NCBI GenBank assembly: GCA_032716605.1
Contig: CM064480.1
Coordinates: forward strand, 46,555,372 to 46,619,371
Direction: 5' to 3'
Source of the DNA: Paralithodes platypus
Taxonomy: Eukaryota > Arthropoda > Malacostraca > Decapoda > Lithodidae
DNA length: 64,000 nucleotides
Shown: positions 31,997 to 42,802 of the stretch, piece after piece
How positions within the stretch are numbered: position 1 is the first letter of the stretch
Layout of the letters: each line of letters opens with the position of its first letter
Program-made: the position numbers and the translations under genes
The notes under the pieces: model-generated
The model's database searches: none
What the model was told of the DNA's origin: nothing
What the model saw: only the letters and a program-made list of their open reading frames with translations

Positions 31997-33633
31997 GATG
32001 GGGTATCGTGAAGTGAGCTATGTGTGGGGGATTGGGGGGATGATGGGCCCCGGGCTGGGTAGGGAGAGGATGAGGAGCGGCATCCTCCAAAAGTTAGAGA
32101 TTCGGAGGTAGGGTTGGCGTTTTTTCTTGGGGTTAAGGTCTTACGTGACTTTGACCGAGAACGGTTTAATTCAGGTGAGGGTAACTCAGCTGGGCTGGTG
32201 GGTTTTCGTTTTAGAGGAGATTGGGGAGGAATGGTGGGCGTTTTTGGTGTAGGAGGGGGTGGGGGAGGCATGAAGGATGTTGGGATAGTGAGGTCAGGAA
32301 GGTCAGGGTCAGATGCATTGAGAGTTGGGTCAGTGACAGTTGTGAGGGAGGGGTTTTGGGAAGGGGATCTTGAGGTTCATTTTCAGTGGTGAGAGGGATT
32401 GACATTTCAGGGATTTCATTGGCACTTGGGGGTTGAGGAATAGGGGTACTGGTGGATGAGTTGGAGGTAGAAGTTGAGGGTAGTGGAATAGGGGTAGTGG
32501 AGGATGAGTCGGAGGTAGAGATTGAGGGTAGTGGAATAGGGGTAGTAGAGGATGAGTTGGAGGTAGAGGTTGAGGGTAGTGGAATAGGGGTAGTGGAGGA
32601 TGAGTTGGAGATAGAGGTTGAAGGTAGTGGAGGATGAGACGGAGGTAGAGATTGAGGGTAGTGGTAGCGGGGTGGAGGATGGGTTGGAGGTGGGGGTTGA
32701 GGGGGAGGAGGATGTTGGGTTGGGGGTAGGAAGAGGAGTGGCTGAGAGAGATGGAGTGTGAGAGTTCTTGCTATGCTGGAACCAAGACTCAGGGATCATG
32801 ATGGCAGGGAGGTTGTGGGCAGTCAGGCCATCATTTAGGAGTTTGTTGAATTGAGGGGTCACTTTTTGATTTGTGAGATGGAGAACAACATTTACAAGGA
32901 CTGAGGTTTGGGCGAATATTTTTCGATTGAAGAGTGGGCTGGGAGGATTGGTGTTGGGTGGGGGTGTGGGGGTAGGGGGAGAGGGTTGAGGGGTGTGTGA
33001 GGTGGCAGCTGAAGCATAATAATGATATGGCAGTGACTGGGTGGGATGAGAAAAGAGGTCGTTTTTGGTTGGGAGTGGGTGGAGAAGCCTTTGGGATTTT
33101 TCTGTGTTCTTTTAATACATTGAGACGGAAGGGACATTCGGCACTGATGGCAATATGAGAGCCGTTGCAGTTGGAGCATTTCAGGGTGCTTGAAGAGCAG
33201 GTGGTGAAAGAGTGCCCTGACTCAGCACAACAAGAGCAAATTGTTGGTTTTTTGCATTGGGCTGTGGGATGTCCGTACTCATAGCACTTGAAGCACTGTT
33301 TAAGATTTATCCAGGACTCAGGGGCTAGAAACTCAGGCGGCAAAATCATGTGAAATGCCTTGAGACCTGTTTTGAGGACTTTACTGGCCTCCTGAGGGGA
33401 GGCACAACGAAGTTTGAGAGCAATAACCCCCGTATTGCTCTAAAAAAAAAAAAAATAAAAAAAAATAAAACTTAAAAACTTCACAGACATTTATAGAGGT
33501 TTTCTGGGCAATTTCCCTGGCAATCTCATCTTCATCTTTGTTGAGGATGCTATTGTCAGGGTGTAGAATTTTCACAGTACAGGAAGCTTTGAGTTCTGGC
33601 GAGAGGACTAGCTCATAACCAGCAGACTGGTTA
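31993..33633 (-). pseudogene. LINE 1 ORF1 (gag-like), 3' portion with zinc knuckles
   Basis: Resuming after Harbinger 2, the frame shows 'NQSAGYELVLSPEL', then three zinc knuckles: 'CFKCYEYGHPTAQC', 'CSCCAESGHSFTTC' and 'CSNCNGSHIAISAEC'. Such triple knuckles are usual in ORF1 of I/Jockey-type LINEs and bind the element RNA. An A/T-rich insertion near 33441-33470, a frame change near 33100 and another near 32400 break it. The Pro/Ser-rich remainder ends at the TGA overlapping ORF2. A 48-bp repeat lies at 32452-32640. Confidence 0.8.
32452..32640. repeat. 48-bp tandem repeat inside LINE 1 ORF1
   Basis: Four copies of a 48-bp unit containing 'GAGGGTAGTGGAATAGGGGT'. The unit length keeps the reading frame, so it would lengthen the Pro/Ser-rich region of ORF1 in 16-residue steps. 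Confidence 0.85.
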
Positions 33634-34119
33634 TGCTGGGATCACACATTCCCGTATATTGCTCCCGACAGCTCCCGTCAGGAGTAATCGCCAAATTTTT
33701 GTTCTGTCGGGCGTAGTCCGGCCGTGCACGCCCGTATCACCACGATTATTGCATTTTCCCGACAGACGTACCGTGACGGGGCCATTGTTACGTCAGTCGT
33801 AATGTAGTCGTAATGAATATGTACGTGTTTGCGACTTGCGTAAGCATGTCCCCGTTAGTCCGCATGGGCTGCCCGATTTGCGGAAACACAGGCCACGCCC
33901 ATGCCACGCCCACACAAGACCTGCGTAGCTGAGGCCGTATGTCTTGGGACTTTTTAGGACTTACCTCGACCATTTCCGGACAATCGTTGGCACACCCCGT
34001 CTGTCCAAACACAGACAAAGACAGTCTTTGTCAACCACGTAGGTCTGGGTGGGAATCTGGGAACTACAAAAGGGCAGGAATGGCCACACCATTCCCATTC
34101 ACAGTCCTTCATCGGCACC

Positions 34120-35468
34120 ATGAACAACATCGCGGAATTCATCCTGGAGGAGTTCAATTTTGTGAACTCCCTAATAAAACCGAAGAACAGGCATAACAAG
34201 CGGCTAATGCAATGGATCCTTTCCTACATCGAAATCTTGGAACTACTTGCAATAGCAAATTTCATCTATCAAGAGGAACAAGAGAACAAGGAAAGGAGCA
34301 AGAGGAGAGTGTGGGTGTGGCAATATCTACAACGAAGGCTTGAAAATGGCCTTTATGAGAACCTGATGCAAGAGTTGGCCATAGAATGTCCAGAACTATA
34401 CAGGAACTTCACCCGGGTAGACAAAAAAATGTTGATGAGATAGTGGAACGTGTCACTCCCCTCATTTAGAGGAAACCTACGTTCTGGCGAAATCCCATTC
34501 CTCCTGGTCTGAGGGTGGCCATCACCCTACGTTTCCTTGCTACGGGTGCATCCTATAAGAGCCTGCAATACTCCTTTCGGGTTGCCCACAACACCTTCAG
34601 CCAAATTGTTCCAAACACCTGCCAGGCCATCATTTCTGTCTACGGAGATCAGGAGATCAAAACGCCACAATCGCCTGCTGAATGGAAGGAGGTTGCCAGC
34701 GGCTTTGAGGAACGATGGAACCTGCCACATTGTGTAGGAGCCATTGATGGCAAACACATATGGATCCGCAACCCCGCCTTTGGTGGCACATTTTACTTCA
34801 ACTACAAGAATTTTTTTTCCATTGTCCTGTTGGCAATTGTTGATTCCAACTACAAGTTCATCTACGTCGACGTTGGTGCCATAGGGTCAGAGTCTGATGG
34901 TGGTGGCTTTGCACACACCCGTCTGTCTAAGTTGCTTGATAGACAGAACGCAAAACTGCCCCCCGCCGAGGTCATCTCTACCGATCCCACTGGACCACCC
35001 GCGGACTACTTCTTAGTAGGTGATGATGCATTCCCTCTGCGCGCCTACCTGATGAAGCGCTACCCCCAACGATCCCTCACGAAAGCTGAACGAATCTACA
35101 ACTACAGACTCAGCAGGGGCCGCCGGACGGTAGAGAACGCCTTTGGCATTCTCGCCAACTGCTTCAGAGTATTACACACTGCAATATCTCTGAGACCTGA
35201 ACGTGCAGAGGTTGTTGTGTTGGCCTCATGCATTCTGCACAACATCCTACGAGGACAAAACCCACCCCGAACAGAGGTAGATCAAGAGGACCCAGACACC
35301 CACCAACTCATACCTGCCGCCTGGAGGAATGACCCACCTGTAGGAACCAACATTCCAACCGTGACCCGCAACACTGCAACCAGGCTTGCCAAGGAAGAAC
35401 GGAACTACCTCAAGACATACTTCTCTTCCCCTCAAGGATCTGTGGCTTGGCAGGATGACAGTATTTAG
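34120..35468 (+). pseudogene. Harbinger 2 DDE transposase (HARBI1-like), N-terminal lesions
   Basis: From ATG 34120 the first 100 codons ('WVWQYLQRRLENGLYENLMQ') end in a frameshift at about 34433, and an in-frame TAG follows at 34467. From 34470 to the stop at 35466-35468 the frame is intact. It contains 'VGAIDGKHIWIRNP' (first Asp), 'IYVDVGAIGSESDGG' (second Asp), 'YFLVGDDAFPLR' and 'RGRRTVENAFGI' (Glu), the DDE_4 domain. Unlike Harbinger 1 there is no intron in the catalytic part. The C-terminal 'YFSSPQGSVAWQ' block matches the decayed tail of the Harbinger 1 protein. Confidence 0.9.
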
Positions 35469-36050
35469 GTTAGTTATATCTACTTTAATACTTCATTGAC
35501 ATTTATAAGGCTTTCCCCTGTTTACTTTGTTTTTTGCTTTATATTTCAGTTTCATCTTACATTTAACTTATCAAGTCTTTGCCAGTTTGCTTTGTATTGT
35601 ACTTTTATCTGTTACTTTTGATTTTCTTTAAGTTTGTAGGTTCTTCCATTTTTTGTTTATTTTATATTTTGATATTTCCTTTAATTACTGCATTTGTTTC
35701 TTGCTTACTTTATTTTTCATCTTTTACTTTTATATTTCATTCAAGTTTTTAATTTATTCCATGTTTCATTTGTTTTGTACTTTATGTTTTACAGTTATAT
35801 TTCATTTAAGTTTTCAAGGTTTTCCATATTTATTATTAACCATATTATCAGTATTGCGTTTCAATTACTAATTTTATTTTTATTCTTACTCATTACTTTA
35901 ATTATATATTTCATTTGTCATCTTAATAATAAATAATTTAGCTACAATATTGGAAATAGAAACACACACGTCATTACAAAAATACATATATTGTTAAATA
36001 CAATTTCCATAACAAGAGAGACAAGGATGGTTGCTGCTAGAAGGTTCTTT
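35469..36050. other. AT-rich spacer between the convergent Harbinger 2 genes
   Basis: T-rich sequence with repeated 'TATTTCATTTAAG'-like blocks; no gene. It probably contains the 3' ends of both transcripts. Confidence 0.5.
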
Positions 36051-37836
36051 TTATCGTTCCTTCGTGGGGGTCTCCAGGCTCTGCTCGCCGGGATCGATGG
36101 AGTGCGCGGGCGTGCCTGCAGGTGATTGCCCTGCCGCCGCCATCAGATCCACGCAGAAACTGGAGGAGGCAAACTGGGAGAGGTCTAACTGCGACAGTGA
36201 ATGGGTTGGTGTGGAGGCACCAGGTGGCAGGAAGGTGTGAGGGGGTGTCGCTGCAGCCGCCGGCCGCAGCAATGTCTGCAAAGCTGCCACCTGGTGTGCA
36301 GGAAAGACGAAGCCACCAGCAGACCTGGGCTGGGTCGGCAGGGGGTGAGGCAGGGTGCTTGCCGGAGTGCCCTGGTACAACACCGGTTGACCCTGGACGC
36401 CTGCCACTGTAGTTGCCGGAGGATGCTGCTGCTGCTGGGCCTGGGTTGGGTTTGTGGCGCCGGAAAGCCAAAGTTCCGGTATGCGTGGAGCATTAAGTCC
36501 GGACCAGGCTTGGCGACTCCCTCCTCATGGGCATTTTGGAACCGGTGGATGGCTGCCATGAGTTCCATCTTCACTGCGGTGTTGAATGATGCCGGCAGCC
36601 CCACACAGTCCTTGGCCATGCCATCCAGGGAGGCGCGCCAATACTTCATTTCAGGCTCCTCAACCACATCCATGACCCCACCCAGGTTGTGGCGCATCTT
36701 CTCCGCAGTTTCTATGAGCTGGTTAGGGAACAAGGAAGAAGAGAACATTAACACATTGCACAACACACGAAACATAATATATTTCAATATTTGACCAATT
36801 AGGAATTTTAACAAATAAAATGTTGTGGTATTCTGGGAAGCCTAATATGTTCAAAGTTATTGTTGCTATTATGGTGTGAACTGATGAAATCTTTAGTACT
36901 TTACCATAACTTTATGTTATTCTAATCATTTTTAAAACAGAAACACATTTTCTAATAATAACCTGGAATTGCAATGGGTTGCCTACAATGAACAATGAAA
37001 CTAATATTTCCTCTACTCACTTCTCCAGGGTTCCGTGTGCTGTGGCTCCAGGAACAGCACCAGGAGGCTTCCCCTTCTTCACCCTCCGTGCAGGCCTGGA
37101 GATGGCTGGGGTGGTGTCCTCCTGACTGCCGGCAGAGGGGTCATCACCATCGTCTGTGTCAGGTGCTGGGGCGGGGTCAGGCACAGGAGCAGGCTCAGGG
37201 TCGGCAGCTTGGGTGTGCCTTCAGGAAGCTAAACATGGTGACGATCCACTTCTCCCTCTCCGTCATCCTGCGGGCCCCATCACCACTTTTCTGCTTGGAG
37301 AGCCTGCCGAACCTGGAGCGGAGAGAGGAGTACCACGTCTTCAAGTCCTCGGTGGCGATGGAGGGGTCCATACTGGCTGCCTTCTCCACCCAAACATGTT
37401 CAATGTGTTCCTTCTGCTTGTGCCTGGGATCACCCTTATCATATATATAAGGCACCTCGAACTCCAGCCACTCTCCCAGCATTTGCTCCGTCTCCTCCGG
37501 CAGGATATTATTGGTGCTCTTCCGGCGGCGTTTTGCCGGTTGTTATTGCTGTTCGCCGCCGGAAGGTGCAACGGCATGGTCGTCCTCCTCGTTGTCGTCG
37601 TCATCACTGTCCACCTCATCCTCGACGACATCCTCCATGACCTCTGCACTCTCGCCGACGTTGATCACAATTTCATCGGGGTCAGCCGAGGTGGACGAGG
37701 TGGCAGGAAGAGAAGTGGCAGGCGGAGAGGAGACAGCCGGATAGGTGGCAGGCGGAGAGGTGGCAGGCGTCGAGGCGGCAGGCGTCGAGGGGGCAGGGGA
37801 AGGCTTCCTGGCCTTCTTCATGTTCCTCTTCAGCAT
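36051..37836 (-). pseudogene. Harbinger 2 MADF/Myb-like partner protein, at least two exons, disrupted
   Basis: The frame starts at 37836 with 'MLKRNMKKARKPSPAPS', a basic Pro/Ala-rich start, then an acidic stretch. An in-frame TAA at 37543-37545 precedes a MADF domain: 'EETEQMLGEWLEFEVPYIYD', 'HVWVEKAASMDPSIATEDL', 'SLRSRFGRLSKQKSGDGARR' and 'EREKWIVTMFSFLK'. A frameshift near 37215 follows. An intron fits at 37020-36719 (donor GTGAGT, acceptor ACCAG) and exon 2 reads 'LIETAEKMRHNLGGVMD'. A further frame change near 36420 leads to the Pro/Ala-rich C-terminus ending at 36051. The role is probably DNA binding to the element ends, as for the Harbinger 1 partner. Confidence 0.72.
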
Positions 37837-38059
37837 GGTGACGGACGGCAGGGCAGGTGAAGCGTGCAGAGGGTGGTAGGGTGGCAGGGTTGGCTGGAGG
37901 TGGTGGTGGTTGCTTTTTGCGGTGTGGTGAGAGGTGTGACGGCAATGCGTCCCGCCGGTCCATATATACCCCCCCGTACAACGTTGCCGCGTCTTCCCGC
38001 CAACCCGTAGTGCGACGCTGTTGCCAGATGCGCCCGGACGAATGTAAACTTTCCCGTTT

Positions 38060-38430
38060 GACGGAATTTTTTTACGATTGACGGGAGCCGCTTACGTCTG
38101 ACGGCAGAGCGTTTTACGTCTGACGGGGCTGCTCCCGTCAGACGGCCGTGATGTCTCGGACGGTCGTAAAATTTCCCGACTTTTGACATACGGGAGCGCG
38201 AGCCACGATCGTGATTTGAATTTCAAAAGATACGGCGCGGCCTAGCCCGCGCCCAGCACCTCCCCGACCCGCGTGGCTACTCCCGTCATGCGTACCAACC
38301 CCCCAGACTGTACACAATTTCACTTACGTTTTGCGTAATATGCCCTTACGTTTTATGTAATCGGTTGCCAACTACCAATAAACCTTCGTACGGGAGCAGT
38401 CGGGAGCATATACGGGAATGTGTGATCCCA
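38060..38430. promoter_or_regulatory. Right subterminal motif region of Harbinger 2
   Basis: 'TTACGTCTGACGG' and close variants occur several times at 38090-38150, with inverted 'CTCCCGTCAGACGG' forms; the left end has 'GCTCCCGTCAGGAG'. These are probably binding sites for the partner protein. The motif differs from that of Harbinger 1. Confidence 0.5.
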
Positions 38431-38433
38431 GCA

Positions 38434-38617
38434 TGAAGTTTCTTGAGAGTGGCAGGGTTGAGATATACATCAAGATCTTTTTGAGAAGCAAGTCTTATCT
38501 TGATGCCATTGGGATTTTTGAAAACCCTGACTATTTGAGTTTGAGTTATGCTGAACATATGGGAGCCTGGGTCATCAGAGGGAGGCTTAGTTCACTTGAA
38601 CTTGACGTAGAGTGCCA
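38434..38617 (-). pseudogene. LINE 1 ORF1, 5' portion
   Basis: On the minus strand ATG 38617 begins 'MALYVKFK', meets a stop, then continues in frame with 'ITQTQIVRVFKNPNGIKIR' and 'LNPATLKKLH' up to the Harbinger 2 border. It rejoins the frame at 33633. This is the N-terminal part of the LINE gag-like protein. Confidence 0.7.
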
Positions 38618-38639
38618 TACTGAATCATTGGGGAATTGT

Positions 38640-39414
38640 TAAGTGCTAACTATAGGAAAATTGATTAAGTGAATGGGGAAACAATAACAAATCTGAGGAT
38701 GGGGGGATAGAGTTATTTGATGGAAATTATTTAGCTAAAACTGAACCCAGGGGGCACCCCTAAGGGATGTTTCCAGAAAAAACCTAGTTCCTACCTATGT
38801 CCTTGGACTGTAGGCAAGCCTATGTCACAGTACCCTAACCTACTTGAAGTCTAAACCCTGCCCACTTGCCTCCTATAACCAGGGGATAATCCCCCCCCCC
38901 CCCCCCCTTCATGGCAATGCCTTCAGGGTTCGGCGTCGTACTACAAGTGGGCTTCTAATGGGCGGTAATGGGTAATATTTAATAATTTGGAAAAGGAAAG
39001 GTAATGAGGAAGGTTTGGGGGAAAGATAAGAATATAGGAAAGTAATGAGAATGGAGAAGGATGATGATGAGATATGAGGGGAGATGCAGGGAGCTGATTG
39101 GCCAGAAGAGCGCAGTAGGAGGTGTTGATTAGTGGAGAGAGATTGCTGATGGAGGAGGCTAGCAGGCTAGGTCTGGCTGGTCCTCAAGTCTATCTTCAAT
39201 CTTCTTTCTTCTTTTCTCCTTTCTTCTTTCTTTTTCAGCTTGAAGATGGGGAGCTACGGGCCTGTTGGGAGAGACCAGAGCGTCACCAAGTACATCCTCT
39301 GAACCAATCCGACCAGGCCATACCCTCCTCCTTATATACCCGCATCTCACGGCAGGTGGCTCTCTGATTGGTCGAGCTAGCCAGGTGATTGCACAAGTAG
39401 CCACACGGCTACTG
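38640..39414. other. No gene seen; probable LINE 1 5' region and poly(C) tract
   Basis: A poly(C) run of 17 lies at 38891-38907. The rest shows no coding signal. Part of it is probably the LINE 1 5' untranslated region, but I cannot place the element start. Confidence 0.4.
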
Positions 39415-40110
39415 TCATCATCACTTGATGATGACGATAGTTGTGGTGATGAAGTCCATAGTAATGGTGATGATGGCAGTAGTAGTGATGATGGTGACAG
39501 TAGAATAAATTATGGTAATATTTGTGACAGTAGTAATGATGATGGTTATAGTAGTAGTGATGATGTTAACAGTAGTAATGATGATTGTAAGATGGTGGTG
39601 ATGATATTAGTAATGATGGTTGATAGTTGTAGTATCAATGATGATAGTAAGGATTAAGATGCTAGTGACAATGGACAGTGATGATGGTGAGAGTAGTAGT
39701 GATAATTGTAATTGTATTAGTGATGATGATCATAGTAATGGTGATGATGACAGTACTCGTGATGATTGTGGCAGTTGTAGTGATGATGGCTGTATTAGTG
39801 ATTATGTTGATTGTGATTGATGACGGTATTAGTAGTGATGATGGTAACCCATCACAGAGTTGGGTATGCCGTTTTGATTTTGGGCAAAACGATACGTCTA
39901 CTTTATTGTAGTAGTGATAATCATAGTAATGGTGATGATGACAGTACTCGTGATGATTGTGGCAGTTGTAGTGATGATGGCAGTTGTAGTGATGATGGCA
40001 GTAGTAGTGATTATGTTGATTGTGATTTATGATGGTATTAGAAGTGATGATGGTAACCCATCGCAGAGTTGGTATGCCGTTTTGATTTTGGGCAAAACGG
40101 CACGTCTACT
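39415..40110. repeat. GAT-rich degenerate repeat with a ~190-210 bp duplication
   Basis: Imperfect 'AGTAGTGATGATGGT' steps fill the region. A block with 'CATAGTAATGGTGATGATG' (39731, 39922) and 'GATTTTGGGCAAAACG' (39876, 40083) is present twice. Open frames here are low-complexity artefacts. Confidence 0.8.
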
Positions 40111-40133
40111 TTATTTGGAGTGTTCATCCCCCC

Positions 40134-40520
40134 ATGAGTTCAGCAGGGTCAGATGACGTACTAGATGCCAATACTCCGGTCGCCCTTACCGATATACTAG
40201 CCGATACCAATACGCCAACCGATACAAATATTCCGTCCCTTACCGATATACTGGCCGATACCAATATGCCGGCCGATACAAATACTCCGGCCCTTACCGA
40301 TATTGTTTTGTCCCTCATCGTTGTTTTGTCCCCCACCGTTGCTCCAGCCCCCACCGTTGCTCCGGCCCCCACCGTTGCTCCGGCCCCCACCGTTGCTCCG
40401 GCCCCCACCTTAGCACCGGCCTCTACCATTTCAGTGGCCCATACAGTAGCGCCGGCCCCTACCTAACCTAAGGATAGACCGGCCCCTTCTTGGAAAGCCA
40501 CGCGTTATGAAAATAAATAG
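40134..40520 (+). repeat. Array unit 0: partial, without the 480-bp MITE
   Basis: This holds the 'CCGGCCGATACCAATA' and 'GCTCCGGCCCCCACCGTT' (18-bp, several copies) part of the array unit, then 'CTAACCTAAGGATA' and 'CTTGGAAAGCCACGCG', and passes straight into 'TTATGAAAATAAATAGA' where units 1 and 2 have TTAA plus the MITE. It is therefore the empty version of the insertion site. The frame 40134-40466 is mostly Pro/Ala/Thr repeats. Confidence 0.75.
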
Positions 40521-40556
40521 AACACGAAGGATCTTGTTGAAGCGACCCAAGACGTC

Positions 40557-41387
40557 ATGCCACTATATGATGCAATGTTCCCAAGGCCACCACCACCAGC
40601 AAGTATGACAAGGGATCAGAAGCGGCGGTGGAAGGAAAAAAAGCGGATAGAGCGAATGTCGGAAGCTTTATATTGGCACCACAATGCTTCCAACGAGACC
40701 CTTAATGATGCCAAAATATTAGCGAGGATCAAGGAGTCTGAACACATACAGTCCAAAAAGGCAAATCTCACCACAAGCAATCTCATAAGACTAACACGAG
40801 ATATTATGCCGCTTTATAATTTAGTGTTCCCGAGGAGCCCCAACCCTGAAAGGCTAACCAAATGCCAAGAACAAAGGTGGGATAAGAAAATCACAAATAA
40901 AAGATTAGCTGAAGCGCTCGCATGGAAGCAAAAGACTTCAGTCGAAACACTAATGAGAATTGCCCAAGATATGGAACGTACAAGAAAACAGGCAGAACTT
41001 ACAAATACTCCGGCCGATACCGATACGTCGGCCGATACAAATACTCCGGCCCCCACCGTAGCACCGGCCTCTACCATTTCGGTGGCCCCTACAGTAGTGC
41101 CGCCCCTACCTAACCTAAGGATAAACCGGCCCCTTCTTGGAAAGCCACGTATTAACCCTTTATTGGCGGCACGCAACTTATGTCGTGTGAAAGAAATTTG
41201 GACTAAGTGGCGGTTCACAACTTATGTCGTGTGCCATTTTCAGCCCGTAATGTTGCAGAGAGAGAGAGCTGAGCGGTGTGAGGAGCGTAGTAAGGCTATG
41301 ACCGTCACACACCACCGCGGTGGGCCAACTGAAGTGAAAACCACCCTCCCTTCCCCCCTCACACTCGCTACACAGGAAATTATGTAG
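40557..41387 (+). CDS. Unrecognised 276-aa frame made of two ~80-residue repeats
   Basis: Residues about 1-70 ('MPLYDAMFPRPPPPASMT', 'RRWKEKKRIERMSEALYWHH', 'NETLNDAKILARIKESEHIQ') and about 85-155 ('MPLYNLVFPRSPNPERLT', 'QRWDKKITNKRLAEALAWKQ', 'VETLMRIAQDMERTRKQAEL') are clearly homologous, so the protein has an internal duplication. A Pro/Ala/Thr part follows. From about residue 200 the frame runs into the 480-bp MITE, so the C-terminus is not original. The ATG is arbitrary: the frame is open back to a stop at about 40519. I recognise no family; helical, charged repeats are all I can say. It may be a fragment of a longer repeat protein or a non-autonomous element. Confidence 0.4.
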   Translation: MPLYDAMFPRPPPPASMTRDQKRRWKEKKRIERMSEALYWHHNASNETLNDAKILARIKESEHIQSKKANLTTSNLIRLTRDIMPLYNLVFPRSPNPERLTKCQEQRWDKKITNKRLAEALAWKQKTSVETLMRIAQDMERTRKQAELTNTPADTDTSADTNTPAPTVAPASTISVAPTVVPPLPNLRINRPLLGKPRINPLLAARNLCRVKEIWTKWRFTTYVVCHFQPVMLQRERAERCEERSKAMTVTHHRGGPTEVKTTLPSPLTLATQEIM

Positions 41388-41635
41388 GGAAAGTACCTAA
41401 TTACATGGTTTTTGCACTCGTGTTGCGCGATCGTTGCAAGAAAACTAGCGGTCGTACAAGGATGGTTGGGGTGTCATTGGAAAGCTCTGTTTATGCCCTT
41501 TTCAGGGATAGATACTTGTTTTACGCTCTGGGTCTTATTTAGGCATGAAAATGATCACGTAAACAACCCTATTTAGGGTAAAAACACCCCGCTGGGCGGT
41601 ACATATAAATTACCGCCTAGGCCGCTCGTTAGGTG
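41156..41635. mobile_element. 480-bp TTAA MITE, copy in unit 1
   Basis: TTAA flanks both ends (41152-41155, 41636-41639). The ends are 'CCCTTTATTGGCGGCACG' and the complement of 'TAGGCCGCTCGTTAGGTG', a partial inverted repeat. Exactly 480 bp, as are the copies at 42286-42765 and 53388-53867. The TTAA target points to piggyBac mobilisation. Confidence 0.85.
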
Positions 41636-41672
41636 TTAAGAAAATAAATAGAATGCGAAGGATCTCGTTGAA

Positions 41673-42038
41673 GTGACCCAAGACGTCATGCCACTATATG
41701 ATGCAATGTTCCCAAGGCTACCACCACCAGCAAGTATGACAAGGGATCAGAAGCGGCGGTGGAAGGAAAAGAAGCGGATAGAGCGGATGTCGGAAGCTTT
41801 ATATTGGCACCACAATGCTTCCAACGAGACCCTTAATGATGCCAAAAGATTAGTGATGATCAAGGAGTCTGAACACATACAGTCCGAAGAGGCAAATCTC
41901 ACCACAAGCGATCTTATAAGACTAACACGAGATATTATGTCGCTTTATAATTTTGTTTTCCCGAGGAGCCCCAACCCTGAAGGGCTAACCAAATGCCAAG
42001 AACAAAGGTGGGATAAGAAAATCACAAAAATAGATTAG
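41673..42038 (+). pseudogene. Array unit 2 frame, truncated by a one-base deletion
   Basis: It is the same protein as at 40557-41387, but 'CACAAAAATAGATTAG' replaces 'CACAAATAAAAGATTAG' near 42025-42040, so the frame stops after 'DKKITKID'. The remainder (42083-42517) is open in another frame. Confidence 0.7.
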
Positions 42039-42285
42039 CTGAAGCTCTCGCATGGAAGCAAAAGACTTCAGTCGAAACACTAATGAGAATTGCCCAAGAT
42101 CTTGAACGTACAAGAAAACAGGCAGAACTTACAAATACTCCGGCCGATACCGATACGTCGGCCGATACAAATACTCCGGCCCCCACCGTAGCACCTGCCT
42201 CTACCATTTCGGTGGCCCCTACAGTAGCACCGCCCCTACCTAACCTAAGGATAAACCGGCCCCTTCTTGGAAAGCCACGTATTAA

Positions 42286-42765
42286 CCCTTTATGGGCGGC
42301 ACGCAACTTATGTCGTGTGAAAGAAATTTGGACTAAGTGGAGGTTCACAACTTATGTCGTGTGCCATTTTCAGCCCGTAATGTTGCAGAGAGAGAGAGCT
42401 GAGCGGTGTGGGGAGCGTAGTAAGGCTATGACCGTCGCACACCACCGCGGTGGGCCAACTGAAGTGAAAACCACCCTCCCTTCCCCCCTCACACTCTCTA
42501 CACAGGAAATTATGTAGGGAAAGTACCTAATTACATGTTTTTTGCACTCGTGTTGCGCGATCGTTGCAAGAAAACTAGCGGTCGTACAAGGATGGTTGGG
42601 GTGTCATTGGAAAGCTCTGTTTATGCCCTTTTCAGGGATAGATACTTGTTTTACGCTCTGGGTCTTATTTAGGCATGAAAATGATCACGTAAACAACCCT
42701 ATTTAGGGTAAAAACACCCCGCTGGGCGGTACATATAAATTACCGCCTAGGCCGCTCGTTAGGTG
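42286..42765. mobile_element. 480-bp TTAA MITE, copy in unit 2
   Basis: Nearly identical to the unit 1 copy and at the same position of the unit, so it was copied by the tandem duplication and not by a new insertion. Confidence 0.85.
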
Positions 42766-42802
42766 TTAAGAAAATAAATAGAATGCGAAGGATCTCGTTG
42801 AA

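Larger units (their letters stand above)
33634..38433 (+). mobile_element. PIF/Harbinger DNA transposon 2, 4,800 bp, inside LINE 1 ORF1
   Basis: Inverted ends 'TGCTGGGATCACACATTCCC' (33634) and its complement ending at 38433 continue for about 45 bp with small changes ('CGTATATTGCTCCCGACAG'). The flanks are TTA on the left and TGA on the right; the LINE frame reads through correctly if the original was TTA, so one flank has mutated. Content matches Harbinger 1: transposase on plus, MADF gene on minus, convergent, with 'TTACGTCTGACGG' motifs near the right end (38080-38150). Confidence 0.9.
29198..38617 (-). mobile_element. LINE 1 (I/Jockey-type), nearly full length, split by Harbinger 2
   Basis: ORF1 starts at 38617, is interrupted by Harbinger 2 (33634-38433) and resumes at 33633 down to 31993. 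ORF2 follows at 31996-29219 and the element ends in (AAC)n. ORF1 has zinc knuckles; ORF2 has endonuclease, RT and a C-terminal Cys/His motif. ORF1 stop and ORF2 start overlap in ATGA. Few lesions exist, so this copy was young when the Harbinger inserted. Confidence 0.85.

Noticed and set aside
36037..36794. Several overlapping long frames on both strands
   Set aside because: They are GC-rich shadows of the frameshifted second exon of the Harbinger 2 MADF gene.
37156..37860. Plus-strand 234-codon frame rich in Gly and Arg
   Set aside because: It is the complement of the Pro/Ala-rich and acidic MADF gene on the minus strand.
39265..40156. Asp/Ser-rich or Val/Met-rich open frames
   Set aside because: They are all frames of a degenerate GAT repeat.
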